Origin: CAXMST01 sp963712765
GTDB lineage: Bacteria; Actinomycetota; Thermoleophilia; Solirubrobacterales; 70-9
DNA length: 64,000 nt
Assembly: GCA_963712765.1 (NCBI GenBank)
Contig: CAVQIX010000005.1
Coordinates: 124,001-188,000, forward strand
Reading direction: 5' to 3'
In this document: positions 34,963 through 44,533 of the stretch, in pieces
How the letters are laid out: each line of letters begins with the position of its first letter
How positions within the stretch are numbered: the stretch's first letter is position 1
Position numbers and translations under genes: made by a program
The notes under the pieces: generated by a model
Databases searched by the model: none
Seen by the model: the letters and a program-made list of their open reading frames with translations, nothing else
Told to the model about the DNA's origin: nothing

Positions 34963-36573
34963 ATGAGAGACGCGGTGATCATCGGTGGTGGCCACAACGG
35001 GCTGGTCTGCGCGGCCTACCTTGCGCGTGCGGGCCTCGACGTGCTCGTGCTCGAGCGGCGCGGGCTGGTCGGCGGCGCCGCGGCAACCGAGGAGCCGTGG
35101 CCGGGCCACCGGGTCTCGAGCGCCTCCTACGTGGTCAGCCTGGTCCCACCGCGGATCGAGCGCGAGCTCGAGCTCCACCGCCACGGCTACCGGGTATCGA
35201 TCATCTCGCCCGACTACTACGTCCCCTACGCCGATGGGACCGCGCTAACCCTCTGGGGAGACGTGGCGCGCGACGCCGAGGCGATCGCACGCTTGTCGAC
35301 CGCCGACGCCGAGGCCTACGTCGAGTTCGACGTCTACTTCGAACGGATCGCGAACCTGCTCCGAGAGTTGCTCTTCATCGTCCCGCCCAACCTGACCCTG
35401 GGCGAGCTGCCGAAGTGGCTGAAGCTGGGCGCGGGCATGCGCCACTGGACCGGGCGCGACGTCGCCGAGATCATCCGCCTGTTCACGCTCTCGGCCGCCG
35501 ACTTCCTCGACGAGTGGTTCGAGGACGAGCGGGTGAAGGGGGCGCTGGCGACTCAGGCGATGGTCGGCGCCTGGGGCGGCCCGATGAGCCCCGGATCCGC
35601 ATACGTGCTGATGCACCACTGGATCGGGGAGGTCGACGGCCACCCGGGTGCCTGGGGATGGGTCCACGGTGGGATGGGAGGAATCAGCGACGCGCTCGCC
35701 GCCTCGGCCACAGCGGCGGGGGCCGAGATCCGCGTCGACAGCCCGGTTGACCACGTCGTAATCCGCGGCGGTCGCGCGGTCGGGGTCGAGCTGGAGAACG
35801 GCGAGACGATCGAGGCGCGGCAGGTGATCTCGAACGCCCACCCGATCACGACCTACCGCGAGCTGATCGGTGAGCGGCACCTGCCGGAGGACGTGGTCCG
35901 CGACATCCGCCGCTTCCGCACCCGCTCCGGCTCGGTCAAGGTCAACGCTGCGCTCTCGAAGCTGCCGACGCCAACTGCGTGGAAGGGCGAGGTCCCCGGC
36001 GATCCGCACCGGGGGCTGGTCGCGATCGCTCCCTCGATCGAATACCTGGAGCGCGCCTGGGACGATGCCAAGTACGGCCGCCCGTCGCGCAACCCCTACG
36101 TCGAGGCGGTGTTCCCGACCGTTCACGAGCCGGGGCTCGCGCCGGAGGGAACGCACCTGATGCTCGCCTTCGTCCAGTACGGCCCCTACGAGCTTGCCGA
36201 CGGCAGCTGGGACGACGAGCGAGATGCGTTCGGCCGCCGCGTGATCGAGACGCTCGGCGAGTACCTGCCGGACATCGAGGACGCGGTCGAGCAGCTCGAG
36301 GTGCTGTCGCCGCCGGACATCGAGCGCCGTTTCGGACTGCTTGGCGGGAACATCATGCAGGGTGAGATGACTCCCGACCAGAGCTTCTTCCTGCGCCCGA
36401 TCCTCGGATACGCCGACCACACCACACCGATCGACGGGCTCTTTCTCTGCGGCGGCGGAACCCACCCCGGCGGAGGTGTCATGGGCGTGCCCGGCCACAA
36501 CTGCGCCCAGATCGTCGGCAAGGCCGCGCGGCGGCGCCGACCCGCAACGATGTTGGCGAAGCTCCGCCGCTGA
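34963..36573 (+). CDS. FAD-dependent oxidoreductase, phytoene desaturase/PYROXD2-like
   Basis: A 536-residue flavoprotein beginning with the dinucleotide-binding motif AVIIGGGHNGLVCAAYLARA and VLVLERRGLVGGAAATEE, and ending with the FAD-contacting block FLCGGGTHPGGGVMGVPGHN, the hallmark of the CrtI-like PYROXD2 group. Middle segments (MVGAWGGPMSPGSAYVLMHH) also match that group. Such proteins are often annotated as desaturases, but the reaction is usually unknown. ATG 34963 begins at the FAD motif. No carotenoid genes are nearby, so a carotenoid role is unlikely. Confidence 0.85.
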   Translation: MRDAVIIGGGHNGLVCAAYLARAGLDVLVLERRGLVGGAAATEEPWPGHRVSSASYVVSLVPPRIERELELHRHGYRVSIISPDYYVPYADGTALTLWGDVARDAEAIARLSTADAEAYVEFDVYFERIANLLRELLFIVPPNLTLGELPKWLKLGAGMRHWTGRDVAEIIRLFTLSAADFLDEWFEDERVKGALATQAMVGAWGGPMSPGSAYVLMHHWIGEVDGHPGAWGWVHGGMGGISDALAASATAAGAEIRVDSPVDHVVIRGGRAVGVELENGETIEARQVISNAHPITTYRELIGERHLPEDVVRDIRRFRTRSGSVKVNAALSKLPTPTAWKGEVPGDPHRGLVAIAPSIEYLERAWDDAKYGRPSRNPYVEAVFPTVHEPGLAPEGTHLMLAFVQYGPYELADGSWDDERDAFGRRVIETLGEYLPDIEDAVEQLEVLSPPDIERRFGLLGGNIMQGEMTPDQSFFLRPILGYADHTTPIDGLFLCGGGTHPGGGVMGVPGHNCAQIVGKAARRRRPATMLAKLRR

Positions 36574-36606
36574 CGGCGGGGATGGCTCACCTCCCTGTTG
36601 AGCCGC

Positions 36607-37512
36607 TCAGTCGGCGATGACGCGGGTCCCGCGCTCGCCGCGCAGGACGGCGACGGCATCGCCTAGGCCCCCGATCCCGGCCGACCCGCCCGTTGCCTCG
36701 ACAAATCGGCATGCGGCCTCGACCTTGGGGCCCATCGAGCCGGCTTCGTAGTCGGTCGCCCGCAGCTCAGCGACCGACACCTCGCCGAGTGGCCTGGCGT
36801 TGGGCGTGCTCCAATCCGCCTCGACGGCCGGAACGTCCGTGAGCAGGAGCAGGGCGCCGGCCCCCAGGCTGCGGGCGAGCAGCGCCGCGGCGAGGTCCTT
36901 GTCGATCACGGCCTCCGCGCCTCGGAGCCGGCCGGTGGCGTCTCGCACCACGGGGATGCCGCCGCCGCCGACGCAGACGACGATCACCCCGGCCTCGACG
37001 AGCAGGCGGATCGTCGGCAGCTCGACGATCGAGGCAGGCTCCGGCGAGGCGACGACGCGGCGCTCGCCGTCGGCGTCCGGCGCCAGCGTCCAGCCGCGCT
37101 CGGCTGCCAGCCGTGCCGCGGCCTCGCTATCGAAGACCGGGCCGATCGGTTTGGTCGGATGCCCGAACGCCGGATCGTCGGCCTCGACGACGACCTGGGT
37201 CAGCAGCGTCGCGATCGGGACCTCGCCCAGCTCGTTGATCAGCTCCTGCTCGAGCAGGTAGCCGATCATGCCCTCGGCCTCGGCGCCGAGCACGTCGAGC
37301 GGATAGCTCTCGACCCCATCGTAGGCCTCGCCCTGTAGTGCCAGCAGGCCGACCTGAGGCCCGTTCCCGTGGGTGATCACGACGTCGTGGTCGGCCGCCA
37401 GCTCGGCGATCGTCCGGGCAGCGAGCTGGGCGTTGCGACGTTGGCTGGCGACGTCGGCCGGCTCACCGCGGCGAAGCAGTGCGTTGCCTCCGAGCGCAGC
37501 TACGACCAGCAT
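36607..37512 (-). CDS. arcC: Carbamate kinase
   Basis: A 301-residue member of the amino-acid kinase fold with the carbamate kinase blocks VAALGGNALLRRGE, VITHGNGPQVGLL, FGHPTKPIGPVF, CVGGGGIPVV and AGSMGPKVEAACRF. It makes ATP from carbamoyl phosphate and ADP (or the reverse). No arginine deiminase or ornithine carbamoyltransferase genes flank it. It is divergent, by about 51 bp, from the cyclic-2,3-diphosphoglycerate-synthase-like gene. Confidence 0.93.
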   Translation of the reverse strand: MLVVAALGGNALLRRGEPADVASQRRNAQLAARTIAELAADHDVVITHGNGPQVGLLALQGEAYDGVESYPLDVLGAEAEGMIGYLLEQELINELGEVPIATLLTQVVVEADDPAFGHPTKPIGPVFDSEAAARLAAERGWTLAPDADGERRVVASPEPASIVELPTIRLLVEAGVIVVCVGGGGIPVVRDATGRLRGAEAVIDKDLAAALLARSLGAGALLLLTDVPAVEADWSTPNARPLGEVSVAELRATDYEAGSMGPKVEAACRFVEATGGSAGIGGLGDAVAVLRGERGTRVIAD

Positions 37513-37563
37513 GAGGGGTTTCTACTAGCTGCTCGGGTCGCGTGGGCCCTAGGCTGAGCCGCG

Positions 37564-38883
37564 ATGCGAAGAGTCGTGGTGATGGGAGCCGGCGGAAGGG
37601 ACTTCCACAACTTCAATGTGGTCTACCGCGACGACCCCGGGGTCGAGGTCGTCGCCTTCACGGCGGCCCAGATCCCCGGGATCGCCGACCGGACCTACCC
37701 GCCCTCGCTCGCCGGGCCGCATTATCGGCAGGGAATCCCGATCCTGGCCGAAGACAAGCTCGCCGACCTCGTCTCGAACGAGGCGATCGACGAGGTCGTC
37801 TTCGCGTACTCCGACGTCTCCTACGAGCATGTGATGCACAAGGCCTCGATCGCGCTCGCCGCCGGCGCCGACTTCACTCTGCTGGGCCCGCGCGCGACGA
37901 TGATCGACAGTTCCGGTCCGGTCGTCGCCGTTTGCTCGGTGCGCACCGGCAGCGGCAAGAGCCAGACGAGCCTGGCGATCGGCCGCGCGCTGCTCGAGGC
38001 CGGCCTCCGCGTGGGGTTGATCCGCCACCCGATGCCCTACGGCGACCTCGCGGCAATGGAAGTCCAACGCTTCCAGACGCTCGCCGAGATCGATGACGCC
38101 AACCCGACGATCGAGGAGCGCGAAGAGTACGAGCGCCCGGTCGAGGCAGGGATGCTGGTCTACGCCGGGGTCGACTACGCCGAGATCGTCGCGCTGGCCG
38201 CAGGCGAGACCGACGTGATCATCTGGGACGGGGGCAACAACGATCTCCCCTTTCTTCGATCCGACCTGCTGATCGTCGTCGCCGACCCGCTGCGACCCGG
38301 GGACGAGTTGAGCTACCACCCGGGAGAGGCGAACCTCCGCCTTGCCGACGTCGTCCTGCTGAACAAGCTCGACAGCGCCACCCCGGAGCAGCTTCAGCGC
38401 GTTCTGGTCGACGTGACGGCGCTCAATCCCGATGCCCCGGTCCTCGAAGCGGAGTCCCCCGTCACGCTCGAGCAGGGGCCGTCGCTGGAGGGCAGCGAGG
38501 TGCTTGTCGTGGAGGACGGCCCATCGATCACCCACGGTGAGATGGCCTTCGGCGCTGGCACGGTGGCGGCCCGCGCGGCCGGCGCGACGCTGGTCGATCC
38601 CCGTCCGCACGCCGTCGGGTCGATCCGCGAGACCTTCGAGCGTTTCGGCCACATCGGCCCGGTGCTCCCCGCAATGGGCTACTCCGACGCCCAGCTGGAC
38701 GACCTCGAAGCGACGATCAACGCGACAGACTGCGACGTAGTGGTCACCGGGACGCCGATCAACCTAGGCCGCATCGTCGACTCACGGCACCCGATTCGTC
38801 ATGCGAGCTACGAGCTTCGCCAGACGGGCGGCCCGCCACTCGAAGAGCTACTGGCGCCGATCATCGCCCGCGCGCAGGGCTGA
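37564..38883 (+). CDS. Cyclic 2,3-diphosphoglycerate synthase-like GTPase
   Basis: A 439-residue protein with an N-terminal Rossmann-like start (VVVMGAGGRDFHNFNVVYRD), a P-loop in CSVRTGSGKSQTSLAIG (about residue 127), WDGGNNDLPF and NKLDSAT (NKxD-type guanine specificity). This matches the family named for archaeal cyclic 2,3-diphosphoglycerate synthetase, whose bacterial members are of unknown function. The divergent neighbour carbamate kinase is also an acyl-phosphate enzyme, so a shared metabolic setting is possible but unproven. Confidence 0.8.
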   Translation: MRRVVVMGAGGRDFHNFNVVYRDDPGVEVVAFTAAQIPGIADRTYPPSLAGPHYRQGIPILAEDKLADLVSNEAIDEVVFAYSDVSYEHVMHKASIALAAGADFTLLGPRATMIDSSGPVVAVCSVRTGSGKSQTSLAIGRALLEAGLRVGLIRHPMPYGDLAAMEVQRFQTLAEIDDANPTIEEREEYERPVEAGMLVYAGVDYAEIVALAAGETDVIIWDGGNNDLPFLRSDLLIVVADPLRPGDELSYHPGEANLRLADVVLLNKLDSATPEQLQRVLVDVTALNPDAPVLEAESPVTLEQGPSLEGSEVLVVEDGPSITHGEMAFGAGTVAARAAGATLVDPRPHAVGSIRETFERFGHIGPVLPAMGYSDAQLDDLEATINATDCDVVVTGTPINLGRIVDSRHPIRHASYELRQTGGPPLEELLAPIIARAQG

Positions 38884-39104
38884 GGTGAAGGTCAGCGAGG
38901 CCGCCTGAACCCGTGGCCAATCGCCTCAATCCCCAAGAACCGCTGGCACAGAAGACCTCACAGGTGAGCTCAGCCGGTCGCTGAATGCCCCCGTCTCCGG
39001 TGGGCGCTTGATCACGCGGTCTTGCCTATAGCGGGGGCCCGATTCGTTTCTCGCTACCACCCGCGGATCGTGGAGCCGTGAATCGGACCGATGAGCCGTA
39101 GACC

Positions 39105-39752
39105 TCAGCCTGCGCTCAGGTACGCCCGGACGGCCAAGACTCGTCGGTGGTCCTCGGCGCTCGCGGTCAGATCGAGCTTGGAGAAGATCGAGGTCACGTG
39201 CTTCTCGATCGCACGCTCGGTGATCACGAGCTCCGCCGCGATCGCCTGGTTACTGCGACCCTCGGCCATCAGGGCAAGGGTCTCACGCTCCCTCGGGGTC
39301 AGTCGCTCCAGGGGCCCGTCGCTGCGTCGGCGGCCGAGCATTCCCGAGACGACCTCGGGGTCGAGCGCCGAGCCGCCCTCCCCCACCCGCGACACCGCCT
39401 CGAGAAAGCGATCGATGTCGGCGACGCGGTCCTTGAGCAGGTAGCCGACGCCCTCCGCGCTCTCGGACAGAAGGTCCATGGCGTAGTCCTCCTCCACGTA
39501 CTGGGAGAGGACCAGCAGGCCGATGTCGGGGAGCTCGGCGCGGATCACGCGCGCCGCGGCGAGCCCCTCGTCGGTGTGGCTCGGTGGCATCCGGATGTCG
39601 ATCAGCGCGAGGTCCGGTTTGTGCGCCCGGACCTTCCGCAGCAGATCCTCGCCATCGCCCGCCTGAGCGACCACCTCGTGGCCGGCATCGGTGAGGATCC
39701 GGACGACGCCCTCGCGGAGCAGGACCGAATCCTCCGCCACAACTATTCGCAT
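39105..39752 (-). CDS. NarL/FixJ-family response regulator
   Basis: A 215-residue regulator with an N-terminal receiver (E7/D8, phospho-acceptor D52 in LIDIRMPP, lysine in YLLKDRVAD) and a C-terminal LuxR-type HTH (LTPRERETLALMAEGRSNQA and KHVTSIFSKLDL). It is the output of the three-gene operon: its ATG lies inside the 3' end of the histidine kinase gene (10-bp overlap). Its targets are unknown; the divergent MMPL transporter is one possibility. Confidence 0.92.
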   Translation of the reverse strand: MRIVVAEDSVLLREGVVRILTDAGHEVVAQAGDGEDLLRKVRAHKPDLALIDIRMPPSHTDEGLAAARVIRAELPDIGLLVLSQYVEEDYAMDLLSESAEGVGYLLKDRVADIDRFLEAVSRVGEGGSALDPEVVSGMLGRRRSDGPLERLTPRERETLALMAEGRSNQAIAAELVITERAIEKHVTSIFSKLDLTASAEDHRRVLAVRAYLSAG

Positions 39753-41548
39753 GGGATCCTCGCCGCGAGCCTGGTCCCGGCGCCGGGGGGGCTATCGACC
39801 TCGAGCGCGCCGTCGAGGACCGCGACCCTGTCCGCGAGCCCGCGCAGGCCGGAGCCGCCGTCCATGTCGGCGCCACCGCGTCCGTCGTCGCGGACCTCAA
39901 CGTCGAGGGCTCCGTTTTGGCGAGCGATTGCGACCGAGGCGCGATCGGCCTCGGCGTAGCGGGCGACGTTGGTCAGGCCCTCGGCGACGACGAAGTAGGC
40001 CGCCGCCTCGACCTCTGCGGGAAGTCGCTCCTCGGGCAAAGCAGCGAGCTCGACCGGGACCGGGGAGCGGCCGGCCAGCGCCTCGACTGCCGCCCGCAGG
40101 CCCCGATCGCTGAGCACGGCGGGGTGGATTCCGCGCGCCAACTCGCGCAACTCCGCTGTCGCCTGCTCGAGCTCGGCCATCGCCTCATCGAGCAGCTCCC
40201 CCGCTTCCGCCGGATCCTCCTCGACCCGCCCGCGCGCGAGGCGCAGGCTGAGCGCGAGAGAGACCAGCCGCTGCTGAGCGCCGTCGTGCAGATCGCGCTC
40301 CAGGCGCCGGCGCTCCGCGTCGCCCGCCTGCACGAGCCTGGCGCGCGAGGTACGCAGCTCCTCGACGCGGGCACGCAACGCCGCTTCGAGACGCTGGTTG
40401 TCCAGCGCCAGGGCAGCCGCCGCGCCGACCGCGTCGACGAGTCGGGTCTGCTCCGCGAGCGCCGCATCGCAGACCAGCGCGCCGATGCGGCGGCCATCGC
40501 GCTCGACGACTCTGACCAGGCGCCCGGGGTCGGCGGTCGGCAGCTCGACGGGAGCGCCGTCGGGATCTCCGTATCGCCCCGCCGCCGGCAGCCAGTAGGC
40601 GAGCTCGACCGTGGGGTCAGAAAGCGCCTCGGCTATTGCCTCGCGCAGTCCGCCGCCGCGAACGGGGAGATCGCGCAGACGCTCGAGCAGCCGCGAGACG
40701 GCTGACTCGCGGCCCAGATGGGTGCGCAGGATGCCGATGAGAAAGGCCCACGGCACCGCCAGGAATGCCACGAGCAGCACCAGAAAGAGCGCATCGACAA
40801 CGCCATCGGAGCCACCGGCCGATTGCGTTGCGAGCTGCGCGACCATCAGCGCGAACGTGATCCCTCCCGCCCACAACACCGGCGTAAAGGCTCCGCGCTG
40901 CGCCGGCGAGGCACCTCGCCAGCGGCGAACCAGCAACACGAGCAGCCCCAACACCACCGCAATCGCGGCCGCGGACTGAAGCAGCCAAAAGACGGAGGCT
41001 AGGGTGCGATCATCGCTGATCAGGATCGCATTCTCAGGACAGTCCGAACAGACATCCGCATCCGGGAGCTTCTGAAAGAGGTAGGGCGGAACCTGCAGCA
41101 CCAGGCCCGCAATCCAGGCGCCGGCGAGGAGCAGGCGCTCACCGCGGGTCTGCAGGCAGCCGCTCGGAAAGGTCAGCAGCAACTGGTAGAGCAGGAGGAT
41201 CCAGATGCTGCCGAGCAGCGCACCGACGATGAAGACACCGGGAGCGTCGGAGCCGGTGAGCGCGTTCAGGACCCAGGCGAAGCCGACGCCGACCATCAGC
41301 GCCCCAGTCCGGCTCTCAGGCCGATGCCACCAGGCGAAAACTCCAGCGCCGATGAACGACCAGGTGATCACCGCCGCCAGCACCGCGAAGGCAACGCCAT
41401 TGTCGAATCTGTCCCCGGTGAGGAGCAGGGCGGCGCCGCCGGCGCCCGCCAGTAGGCCGGCGAAGCCAAGGGCGATCAAGGTAGGGCGCAGATCCCGGCG
41501 TGGCGTCGTGACGGCTGCGAGCGGCGCCTGTGTCGCGGACCCGCTCAC
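39743..41548 (-). CDS. NarX-type membrane sensor histidine kinase
   Basis: A 601-residue kinase. The N-terminal half (about 20-290) has eight or so transmembrane segments with a short extracytoplasmic loop containing two cysteines (VCSDCPEN). A GAF-like region follows, then the HisKA_3 dimerisation domain with the phospho-acceptor His in RRRLERDLHDGAQQRLV and a HATPase domain (LTNVARYAEAD and DDGRGGADMDGGSGLRGL). It starts at GTG 41548, overlapping the receiver gene stop (GTGA). It presumably phosphorylates the NarL-type regulator encoded downstream. The signal is unknown. Confidence 0.9.
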   Translation of the reverse strand: MSGSATQAPLAAVTTPRRDLRPTLIALGFAGLLAGAGGAALLLTGDRFDNGVAFAVLAAVITWSFIGAGVFAWWHRPESRTGALMVGVGFAWVLNALTGSDAPGVFIVGALLGSIWILLLYQLLLTFPSGCLQTRGERLLLAGAWIAGLVLQVPPYLFQKLPDADVCSDCPENAILISDDRTLASVFWLLQSAAAIAVVLGLLVLLVRRWRGASPAQRGAFTPVLWAGGITFALMVAQLATQSAGGSDGVVDALFLVLLVAFLAVPWAFLIGILRTHLGRESAVSRLLERLRDLPVRGGGLREAIAEALSDPTVELAYWLPAAGRYGDPDGAPVELPTADPGRLVRVVERDGRRIGALVCDAALAEQTRLVDAVGAAAALALDNQRLEAALRARVEELRTSRARLVQAGDAERRRLERDLHDGAQQRLVSLALSLRLARGRVEEDPAEAGELLDEAMAELEQATAELRELARGIHPAVLSDRGLRAAVEALAGRSPVPVELAALPEERLPAEVEAAAYFVVAEGLTNVARYAEADRASVAIARQNGALDVEVRDDGRGGADMDGGSGLRGLADRVAVLDGALEVDSPPGAGTRLAARIPCE

Positions 41549-41898
41549 TCGAGCAGCTCCGCGATCGCCGATCCCGAGAGTTCTTGCTTGGGAATGAAGC
41601 CGCGGGCGCCGGAGCGGCTCACGAGTGAACCGAGCTCCACACCGTCGCGGGTCGAAGTGAGCACGACCGCTGGTGTCCGGTTCCCGGCCGTCAGCCTCGC
41701 CGCTACCTCGAGACCGTCGATCCCGGGGAGCTGAAGGTCGAGCAGCACCACATCGGGGGCGAGCTCACGCGCGGCGGCGATCCCCCGCTCACCGTCGCCG
41801 GCCTCCCCCAGAACCTCGAAGCCGTCCGCCTCGAGCATGCGCTTGGCGCTGCTCCGGAACCCGGCATGGTCATCGACTATGAGGACGGTCTGGCCCAT
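41545..41898 (-). CDS. Single-domain response regulator (receiver only)
   Basis: A 117-residue stand-alone receiver with D9/D10, phospho-acceptor D54 in VVLLDLQLPG, a T/S block LTSTRDG and the conserved lysine in GFIPKQEL. It has no output domain. ATG 41898 begins at the receiver; the frame upstream is not receiver-like. As first gene of the operon with the histidine kinase and NarL regulator, it could be a phosphate sink, a competitor or an adaptor. Divergent from the MMPL gene with a 162-bp intergenic region. Confidence 0.9.
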   Translation of the reverse strand: MGQTVLIVDDHAGFRSSAKRMLEADGFEVLGEAGDGERGIAAARELAPDVVLLDLQLPGIDGLEVAARLTAGNRTPAVVLTSTRDGVELGSLVSRSGARGFIPKQELSGSAIAELLE

Positions 41899-42060
41899 CC
41901 CGGGAATTGTCCTCGATGTGATCGCAGCCGCAAGTGCGGCTACCCGTACGCCGGGGGGCGGTCGGCCGCCTCCGACGACGCCTGCCAGCCGCATTGGAAC
42001 GGCCCCCCGCTCCGGGCAATCTCCGTTGCGTCGAGTCCGAGCCAACCAACGGAGGACACC

Positions 42061-44253
42061 ATGAGTACGAATCGCAAGGGAATCGCCGAGAAAGTCGGGG
42101 CCTGGAGCGCCGCCCATCGCAAGACGACGATCCTCGGATGGATCGCCTTCGTCGTCGCCGCGCTGATGCTCGGCGGCTCGATCGGGACACAGGAGCTGAC
42201 CAACGCCGAGAGCACGGCCGGCGAGGCCGGCGAGGCTGAGCAGGCGCTGGTCGACTCCGGCCTCGCACCCGCGACCGAGCAGATCCTGATCCAAAGCGAC
42301 CGCCTGACCGTCGATGACGACGAGTTCAGCGCCGCGATCGAGGACGCAACCGCCGGCCTCGGGCAGGTCGGCGTCGTGCGCCGGCTCGCCTCGCCCAGCG
42401 AGGGCGGCGGAGCGGTCTCGGCCGACGGCCACTCAGCCCTGGTCCAGTTCGAGATCAAGGGTGATCCCGAGACCGCGGCCGAGCGGCTCGGCCCGATCAC
42501 CGAGTCGGTGTCGGCTACGGCCGAGCGGCATCCGGAGCTGAGGATCGAGCAGTTCGGCGAGGCCAGTGCCACCGACGGGGTGAACGAGGTCCTCGCCGAC
42601 GATCTGCGCAAGGCCGAGACCCTGTCCCTGCCGATCACTCTGGTCATCCTCGTCGTCGCCTTCGGCTCCCTCGTCGCGGCAGGGATCCCGCTGCTGCTCG
42701 GGATCTCTGCGGTGATGGCAACCTTCGGCCTGGTCGCGCTTCCGAGTCAGCTCTTCCCGGTCGACCAGAGCATCTCCTCGGTGATCCTGCTGATCGGGCT
42801 CGCCGTCGGGGTCGACTACGCCCTGTTCTACCTGCGCCGCGAGCGCGAGGAGCGGCGGGCCGGCCGCAGCCCTAGCGAGGCGCTCTCGATCGCCTCGGCG
42901 ACCTCGGGGAGGGCGGTGCTGGTCTCCGGCCTGACGGTGATGACAGCGATGGCTGGAATGCTGCTCAGCGGCGACGGCACCTTCATCTCCTTCGGGATCG
43001 GCACGATGCTCGTCGTCGGAGTTGCGATGGCGGCGTCGGTCACGGTCCTGCCGGCGGTTCTCGGCGCACTCGGTGATCGCGTCGAGAAGGGCCGGATCCC
43101 GTTCGCGTCGAGGATCACGAAGCGGCGCGGGAATCGTGGCGGTGTCTGGGCGGCGATCGTCGATCGCGTCTTGCGGCGCCCGGCGCTGTCGGCTGCTCTG
43201 GCGGGCGGGGCACTCGTCGCGCTCGCCGTCCCTGCGCTCAACATGGACACGAAGGTCGGCGGGATCGACACGCTGCCCCGTGAGATCCCCGTGGTGCAGA
43301 CGTACGACCGCATCCAGGATGCGTTCCCAGGGGAGAACATCCCCGCGATCGCGGTGGTAGAGGCCGACGACGTACGCGGCGGCGAGGTCGGCGGCGCGAT
43401 CGAGGCACTGGTCGCCGAGTCCCGGACCGCGAACGGCGTCGTCGGACCCGTCGATGTCGACTACAGCCGGGACGGAAGCACGGCGCGGATCGCGATCCCG
43501 ATCGCGGGCAACGGCAACGACGAGCAGTCCGAGCATGCGCTCGCCGGCGTCCGGGAACAGCTGATTCCCGCAGCGTTCGAGGGCGTCGACGGAGCCGAGG
43601 TCAACGTCACCGGCCAGACCGCCGGATCGGTTGACTTCAACGAGCAGATGACGAAGCGACTGCCGCTGGTATTCGCCTTCGTGCTCGGCCTGGCGTTCGT
43701 GCTGATGCTGGTCACGTTCCGATCGATCGTGATCCCGCTGAAGGCGATCGTGCTCAATCTGCTCTCAGTGGGCGCCGCCTACGGGGTGCTGGTGCTGGTC
43801 TTCCAGCACGGGCTCGGAAGCGATCTGCTCGGGTTCGATACGCCCGGCTCGATCACGGCCTGGCTACCGCTGTTCCTGTTCGTGATCCTGTTCGGCCTGT
43901 CGATGGACTACCACGTGTTCATCCTCAGCCGGATCCGCGAGGCGGTTGACGGCGGAATGGACACCGAGGACGCGGTCAGGCACGGCATCCGATCGACGGC
44001 AGGCACGGTGACGAGTGCCGCATTCGTGATGGTCGCGGTCTTCGCGGTCTTCGCGACCCTGAGCATCATCGAGATGAAGCAGATGGGCGTCGGCCTCGCG
44101 GTCGCCGTGCTGATCGACGCGACGATCGTTCGCGCCGTGCTGCTGCCCGCGTCGATGAAGCTGCTCGGCCGCTGGAACTGGTACCTGCCGAGCTCGCTCT
44201 GCTGGCTGCCAGAGGTCAAGCACGAGGCACAGGTGGCGCCGGTGCAGAACTAG
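42061..44253 (+). CDS. MMPL/RND-family transporter
   Basis: A 730-residue inner-membrane transporter with the two-fold MMPL layout: TM1 (about 23-40), a periplasmic domain, six-helix bundles, and the proton-relay-like motif GLAVGVDYALFYLRR (D252), repeated in the second half as GLSMDYHVFILSRI. Members export lipids or hydrophobic compounds using the proton gradient. ATG 42061 has GGAGGA five bases upstream; the longer frame upstream lacks coding character. The divergent two-component operon may control it. A strong hairpin 24 bp after the stop probably ends the transcript. Confidence 0.92.
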   Translation: MSTNRKGIAEKVGAWSAAHRKTTILGWIAFVVAALMLGGSIGTQELTNAESTAGEAGEAEQALVDSGLAPATEQILIQSDRLTVDDDEFSAAIEDATAGLGQVGVVRRLASPSEGGGAVSADGHSALVQFEIKGDPETAAERLGPITESVSATAERHPELRIEQFGEASATDGVNEVLADDLRKAETLSLPITLVILVVAFGSLVAAGIPLLLGISAVMATFGLVALPSQLFPVDQSISSVILLIGLAVGVDYALFYLRREREERRAGRSPSEALSIASATSGRAVLVSGLTVMTAMAGMLLSGDGTFISFGIGTMLVVGVAMAASVTVLPAVLGALGDRVEKGRIPFASRITKRRGNRGGVWAAIVDRVLRRPALSAALAGGALVALAVPALNMDTKVGGIDTLPREIPVVQTYDRIQDAFPGENIPAIAVVEADDVRGGEVGGAIEALVAESRTANGVVGPVDVDYSRDGSTARIAIPIAGNGNDEQSEHALAGVREQLIPAAFEGVDGAEVNVTGQTAGSVDFNEQMTKRLPLVFAFVLGLAFVLMLVTFRSIVIPLKAIVLNLLSVGAAYGVLVLVFQHGLGSDLLGFDTPGSITAWLPLFLFVILFGLSMDYHVFILSRIREAVDGGMDTEDAVRHGIRSTAGTVTSAAFVMVAVFAVFATLSIIEMKQMGVGLAVAVLIDATIVRAVLLPASMKLLGRWNWYLPSSLCWLPEVKHEAQVAPVQN

Positions 44254-44276
44254 GCCACGTCGCGGATCCACCACGC

Positions 44277-44308
44277 GACGGGCGCGGGCCGGAGGGTCCG
44301 CGCCCGTC
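44277..44308 (+). terminator. GC-rich hairpin terminator after the MMPL gene
   Basis: GACGGGCGCGG (44277-44287) pairs perfectly with CCGCGCCCGTC (44298-44308) around a 10-base loop, starting 24 bp after the stop codon of the MMPL transporter. There is no strong U-tract. Confidence 0.65.
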
Positions 44309-44452
44309 CGTGTGCTTGGCGCCAACAGCCGCGACTTGACCGGATATCGATCCGGACCGACGATTTCGTGGGTCGCCGAATGCACGGAGGGTGCGTGGAG
44401 CTCTTGGCGACGGTGTCGGAGGCTGTCGCTGAGGCCTTCCAGAATGCAGAAA

Positions 44453-44468
44453 CCCTCCCGGCGGAGGG
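44453..44468 (-). terminator. Hairpin terminator in minus-strand sense
   Basis: CCCTCC (44453-44458) and GGAGGG (44463-44468) form a 6-bp stem with a 4-base loop. In minus-strand sense it is followed by TTTCT, a short U-rich tract. It lies just downstream of the tRNA remnant at 44492-44533 and looks like that tRNA's former terminator. Confidence 0.5.
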
Positions 44469-44491
44469 CTTGAGCGTCGTAGCAACAAACA

Positions 44492-44533
44492 TAGCGGGGC
44501 CGGGATTCGAACCTGCGACCTCCGGGTTATGAG
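44492..44533 (-). pseudogene. 3'-half remnant of an initiator-tRNA-like gene
   Basis: In minus-strand sense the 42 bases run from an anticodon loop CTCATAA (CAU) through the variable region and T-loop (GGTTCGAATC) to CCCCGCTA. This matches the 3' half of tRNA-fMet. The 5' half is missing: the bases before the loop cannot pair with the 3' anticodon strand, and the T-stem has two mismatches. A decayed copy, as left by integration at a tRNA gene, is the best reading. The surrounding stretch 44309-44861 holds no other feature I can support. Confidence 0.65.
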
